A stretch of DNA of 64,000 nucleotides from Membranipora membranacea (lineage: Eukaryota; Bryozoa; Gymnolaemata; Cheilostomatida; Membraniporidae). How positions within the stretch are numbered: the stretch's first letter is position 1; the number at the start of each line of letters is the position of its first letter. Of the stretch, positions 59,218 to 64,000 are shown piece by piece. The stretch lies in contig OU612065.1 of the NCBI GenBank assembly GCA_914767715.1, positions 16,182,001-16,246,000 on the forward strand, written 5' to 3'. A model generated the notes under the pieces. It did not search any database and was not told the origin of the DNA. It worked only from the letters and a program-made list of their open reading frames with translations. The translations under genes and the position numbers were made by a program.

Positions 59218-62200
59218 TCATACTGTAGCTGTATTACAGTAAGATCGCTTGTTGTGATCATTCAGCTTTAACCTTTTCACCTTTAATCCAGCTTTATATA
59301 CATCCTCGATGAGTGACACACCCAGAGGGCTCCTAGTAACAAAACCCAAGAAACTCAAAGAATGCAGTAGTTTCCAAGGCACTAAATTCACATTCAAAAT
59401 AATCAAGGCTCATCCATTATTCAGGAAAATATTTAAACATTAGAGCTTAACACGTTCATCTATCTGTATGCCTGGTGTCGGGAGAAGGGAAGCAATAAGC
59501 CACTTACTTGTGTTTCACAGGAATCTCAGCATCATTTTGTAAGATATCGATACCGCGAACATATTTCTCAACACCATTCCTGAAATAGAGGTTTAAAACT
59601 GTCAGTAAACTTTGCTCTGCATATAAAAATAAATCAGAGGTAACTTACTCTTGAAATTTGACACAGGGATCAGTTGGAGAACCCGTCTACTTTGATGCTG
59701 GCATTTCTGAACAATACTTTCTCAGCATAGCATAAAACCAAACAACATCATAAATTCACAGAGTCTAGCGTTATTGAAGGCGTAGGAGAGCCATCATTAT
59801 CCGGGCGATAGTTAGAACTAAACATAAACATAGAAATCTGCCGTCAAAAAACCTCTAGACAATTTTCTGGCAAGTTTGACACAAATTTTTGTCCGCAATT
59901 GGAGCTACTCCTCCGCAAGAACGTAGGCAAAATTGGTCAACATTGGTTGGTCAAGGTTGTACAATCTAATGATGATGAGCATGAGCGGGAACAAAAATGA
60001 GCATACATAGACTGGTTGTATAATACAAAATTTGAGATGAAGCATCAGGGTATAACTTTGTCAATAATTGAATCCAGCTGAAAATCTTACAGCTTTCACG
60101 TTACACATCGATTGACGTACCAGCAACACCACTCAAAACCTAGGCAAGCTTCTTCATAAAAGTTTTACAAGTGGTCTGCTGTAGAATTGCTGAACTCTTG
60201 AACCAATCAAATAGACGTTATGCATTCATATAACCATACATAAATTGCCATGTGCTTGATGAGGGTCAGATATGTTTCCCTCATCCATGAATATATATCA
60301 ACACAAAAATTTAATCGACAAAGTTGCAACTAAACAAAAAGAAATACTCACCAGGCAATCATAACCCCGTTGTCAGTACAAAGCCTAGCAGGAGGACAAG
60401 CAATCTTACAGTCAAACTGCTCAGCTACACCAGCTAATCCTTGTCTGAAGTACGAGTTGCTGGCTACTCCACCAGATAATACCTAGATACGATAACACAA
60501 TTCAGAAAGCTAGGCAAGGTCCAAAAGATAACCCATTAAAATATAGAAGCCACTTGTGATGTAGGGGTGGACATGCATAACTTTTTTCAAAAGCAACTGT
60601 GAACAGTAATTCTGCCTCATAGCTGCTCTTCTATGTTTATTATTTACATTGCCCACTTACCAGGGTTCTGTTAGATTCTGGAAGTAACTCTTTTATTTCA
60701 CAGAAGAGAAATGCTCGGTACAGGCGTTTAGCCATGTGCGTCAAGGTCGAATGTTGTACTGATGCACAGATGTCTGACACAGTGGGTAATACTGAGGCTG
60801 GTCCAGTATCTACAAAACAGAGCCGACTCCATCTAGCAGAATGTTTATGTTTTACATAGCCTGCCTACGTCTGCATTCAATGAGCAGTATTCTATTTTGA
60901 CCGTAGAGGATATCAACATCAAGTTAGCTCATGCTGCATATGAGTATAATCTCAGTCCTAATGTGAATTCGCATTCTCACCATATTCAGCCTCTAGTTGC
61001 CCGATGATTTTCTTAGTATGAAACTGTAGTCCGCTGAACGAGAAATTACAGTCTCTTCTATGGCCCATTATATCAGGGAACTTGTATTTCTGACGGTCCC
61101 CAGTTAGGGCCAGGTGTTCTATAGCAGCACCTCCACTGAGGTGAGAGAGATGTGTTAGAGTCTTCAATCGCAACCTCCGAGCTGTCTATAGATTAGATAA
61201 AACATGGTACTTAGTGAATTCCTACACTTAGGATAGTGGTATATGACATATATAGCAATATTATTTCTAAAGACTATATGCCACGAGTCGAATCTGACTT
61301 CAACATTGAAAAACGAAACTTGTGTATTACACGCTGGCTTCCCTTGAGAGCTAGTTCACCAACAGAGCTTGTCAAAATAGGCAAGTTATGTTACATAAAT
61401 GATTTCAGCATTCAACAGTCTTTTTTTAAAAAAGATAGTGAAAGAGTTTTGATTGGTTACTAACCTTGTCAAGCATATCACCAGGCGAGGTATCGATACA
61501 AGTACCAAGTAGTGAAAACTTGTTCAGATCCTCCACCACAGCTAGTAAACAATGTCCTCCGCTCATGAGTAAGACCAAATATGGGAATTCTATTCTAGCA
61601 AATGAATATATGAAATACTAATAAGTGGGTGTAAAATAAAGACTATGAGTAGGAAAATTGTTGTGCCGCTAGTATATCAAAGCAATGTGAAGCAAATAGA
61701 TTATGTTTACATGTCAGGGCATTGAGAAATTGATACTAGCTAGAGTTTAGCTTAGTTAGTTACGGGTGACTTACCATTAGCTATCACTAGATTATTGTCT
61801 AGCTGGGGTGGGAGTCTATACTAAGTAAAAAGGATGAGTAAATGTAAGCTAGCTCTATCAAATCATTGAGAAAACTGCAAACTTTTCCCGCCGGGAAAAC
61901 TTTGCTCCTCCAGGGCAGAACTGATTCAGATATATACCCATATGACTGAAGCATTCTACTTACTGATGTGTGATCCTAGCTGTGAGCGCATGAGCCTCCA
62001 TGTGATGGATAGGTATTAACGGTTTACTACAATGAATATTATATTTATTGGTTACTCATCCGTTCTTAATAATATTCAAGAGTTTGTCTTTGAATGTCTG
62101 ATAATCAGCATTGTTCGATGGTTTAGAAACATGACCAGAGTGAAGGTAAAATGGTCTCTCAAGTTATTTTTTAGAACGTTTCAAACAAGTTATTGAGATA

Positions 62201-63067
62201 GAGAATTTATTATACCATTCAAAATAGGCAAACAGGCGTTGTAATATGCGTGTGATATGAGCTAATTTTTGAATCATTATTTAACACATTTTTGTATCTC
62301 ATCAACTCACCCGGCTGACTGAGCTATTTTCCTGGCGTAGTCTAATCCAACTTTGAGAGACAGAGTAAGACCTGGCTCAACACTGACTGCTACTGCATCT
62401 ATGTCCTGTAATGCCAAATAATCAACATAGAAAATTCAGGTTTACAAAACACATAGGCTGATTTCAGAAATGAAAATCAAGTCAGCTTTCACCCATTCTA
62501 TTTTTCATAGTTCCTGTACTAGAAATACTACACCGCTTATACGTGATCATGGTCACCTTTTCAGTTAGCTGTGCTTGTTCAAAGGCCTCGTCCACTATCC
62601 TACGTATATTCTCCTTGTGAAAATCACGAGCTATCGTTGGCACAATACCTCCTAATCTGAAACAATAAACCCATTCCGTTATTGTATGAATTCATCAGTT
62701 AGATTGGGTTCCTGCTCTCCAGACTAGCAGCTGCCTTATTTGTAAATCAGGTTGTCATGATACCGCTGTGATACCGCCAGTTCAAAATTAAATTTGTCCT
62801 TTTTTTCTGCATGAATGCAAATGTAGCGCATGAGATGAGAAAATTGTCAGCGCAGATTGTTTAGAAAGTACTTGTGTCTCACTCTCTGTGTATGGCACCC
62901 TGGCTATGTAGCGATTCCCCCAGAATATCTTTGTTATCATTGACAATAGCAACTCCAGTGTCATCACAACTAGACTCTATCCCAAGTATCCTGATACATC
63001 GATGAGACGACCGCTGAACTCCTCTCCTTGGCAAACTAGCCAAAAGCTTTCGTGTCGTTGAAATCAT
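59218..63067 (-). CDS. OSGEPL1: Mitochondrial tRNA N6-threonylcarbamoyladenosine transferase OSGEPL1/Qri7 (10 exons, 414 aa)
   Basis: Exons from the start, each low-high: 62883-63067, 62557-62656, 62311-62405, 61964-62026, 61465-61594, 60981-61185, 60661-60809, 60352-60482, 59508-59579, 59218-59332. They total 1245 nt in frame, the same protein length as human OSGEPL1. It transfers threonylcarbamoyl to A37 of ANN-decoding mitochondrial tRNAs. Kae1/TsaD/Qri7 landmarks: ESSCDD (31-36), the metal-binding HHMEAH (134-139), LLMSGGHCLL (156-165), the substrate loop PGDMLDKxARR, CNFSFSGLQ, SGGVASN (312-318) and CTDNGVMIAW with the metal-ligand Asp (346). Basic residues before position 27 fit a mitochondrial targeting peptide. 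A TTTTGCAG acceptor lies 14 nt before the ATG. All active-site motifs are present. Confidence 0.95.
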
Positions 63068-63084
63068 TGTCTGCTTTATTTCTG

Positions 63085-64000
63085 CAAAATAGTGAATGAT
63101 AAACCGTCCAATGTTTCACAGATTTTAAAGACAACAGTATTTTGCAGTGGTGAAACAAATAATATTGAGGAAATAAGAGTTGACTGTTGAAATGGAACCA
63201 AGAACAATGTTGGCAGCCTGCTGTCACCTAAACAACTACCAGTGGGATAATCCATTTAGAACAAGCAACGGGTGAATTGCCCACCAATTCTTACATACAG
63301 ACATAAGTAAAAGTTTAAGAACTAGCATTACAAAATAAAGTACACCTATGCTGTAGTATGTTGGATAGGCCCTGGGGGCCGATGTCAGGGAGACATGTCC
63401 CAAGAGACCTATGAGAGTTGTATAACAAAAGGCCTTTTGTTTGGTGAACAAAGGAGTACAATGGCAGGCAAAGTTTGCATGTCTGATTACATGTTGGATG
63501 TGTGTGCTTGCATGCTGGGGAGCGTGTATGGTAGCCTCAGTTCTCCACTTTTGATACACTCATTTGTGGGTATACACAATCCACCCGCTGCTACAATATG
63601 TAGGAACCACTGGTAAAGGATATTTTACCACTGTATTTTATGTTGTAACGACTATCCCTTCTCTACTCTGCTACAATAATTAATTAGTGAATGTTCGATA
63701 TGCATTTTTGTTTGAGCCAAACAGTAATCGTAGTACGAGTGAAAACTAACCTGCGTGTAAATACCAATGCTTCCGGGTATTTATATTGTATCCCACAACC
63801 ACTGTGGAACAGATCAATGTGGGTGAATGATGTCTGTGGTCTCATCTGTGCTCAACTGTGTAGGTGTGCTTTTGTTAATCTCATCTGTGATCCATCATAA
63901 ATTGATTATTCACAGGTTGCTGAAACAACAATAATAGAGAAAGATATTTTTAGTGTGATCAGATATAATCACTGATATATAATACATATGTATTATATAT
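63085..64000. other. Upstream flank of OSGEPL1
   Basis: No gene recognised. Several short chance frames and AT-rich sequence; the window ends in a TA-rich tract. Confidence 0.45.

Noticed and set aside
61772-61835. Possible extra OSGEPL1 exon with good GTAAGT donor
   Set aside because: Exons 4 and 5 already join in phase and match the family without a gap; including it would add an unmatched segment.

Overview
The window is nuclear DNA from an animal. It is AT-rich, and its genes are split into many short exons with GT-AG introns of a few hundred bases. The recognisable genes are animal families: Golgi carbohydrate sulfotransferases, RRN3/TIF-IA, a ZER1-type Zyg-11 family protein, secreted C-type lectins and mitochondrial OSGEPL1. 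Density is roughly one gene per 7-8 kb. This fits an invertebrate with a fairly compact genome. Several genes have a splice acceptor 6-20 nt before the ATG, which is compatible with a spliced-leader lineage such as tunicates, but the sequence alone does not settle the taxon.

Layout, left to right. 2.25-3.1 kb (+): the last two exons of a gene I cannot name. 4.6-5.6 kb (-): the 3' end of a dead LINE. 7.19-15.97 kb (+) and 25.32-30.45 kb (+): two tandem paralogues of a carbohydrate sulfotransferase (400 and 412 aa), each with eight exons. Their introns are still alignable, so each copy shows the empty site for transposons that landed in the other: a 5'-truncated LINE, a long-TIR MITE, a hAT-like element with a perfect 8-bp target duplication, a 51-bp-stem hairpin and a 0.55-kb fold-back element. 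The 9 kb between them (16.0-25.0 kb) has no supportable gene and holds a second MITE copy, local duplications and a degenerate minisatellite.

31.18-41.55 kb (-): RRN3 (15 coding exons, 578 aa). An intronless F-box protein (537 aa, +) is nested in its thirteenth intron at 33.22-34.83 kb. 44.87-45.80 and 46.82-47.75 kb (-): a tandem pair of three-exon secreted C-type-lectin-like genes. 49.23-56.67 kb (-): ZER1-like ubiquitin-ligase substrate receptor (18 exons, 899 aa). 58.2-59.04 kb: a possible orphan terminal exon (-) and a LINE ORF1/endonuclease fragment (+). 59.22-63.07 kb (-): OSGEPL1 (10 exons, 414 aa).

All composite gene models were built by hand from splice sites. In each named multi-exon gene the exon phases and total length close exactly in frame, which is the main reason for high confidence. 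The genes are not functionally linked as an operon: they mix secretory-pathway sulfation, Pol I initiation, ubiquitin ligase adaptors, lectins and mitochondrial tRNA modification. No convincing new molecular system stands out. The most interesting material is the paralogue pair with its transposon record, the sequon expansion in one paralogue, the intronic long hairpin, a dispersed palindrome family, and the recurrent near-ATG splice acceptors.
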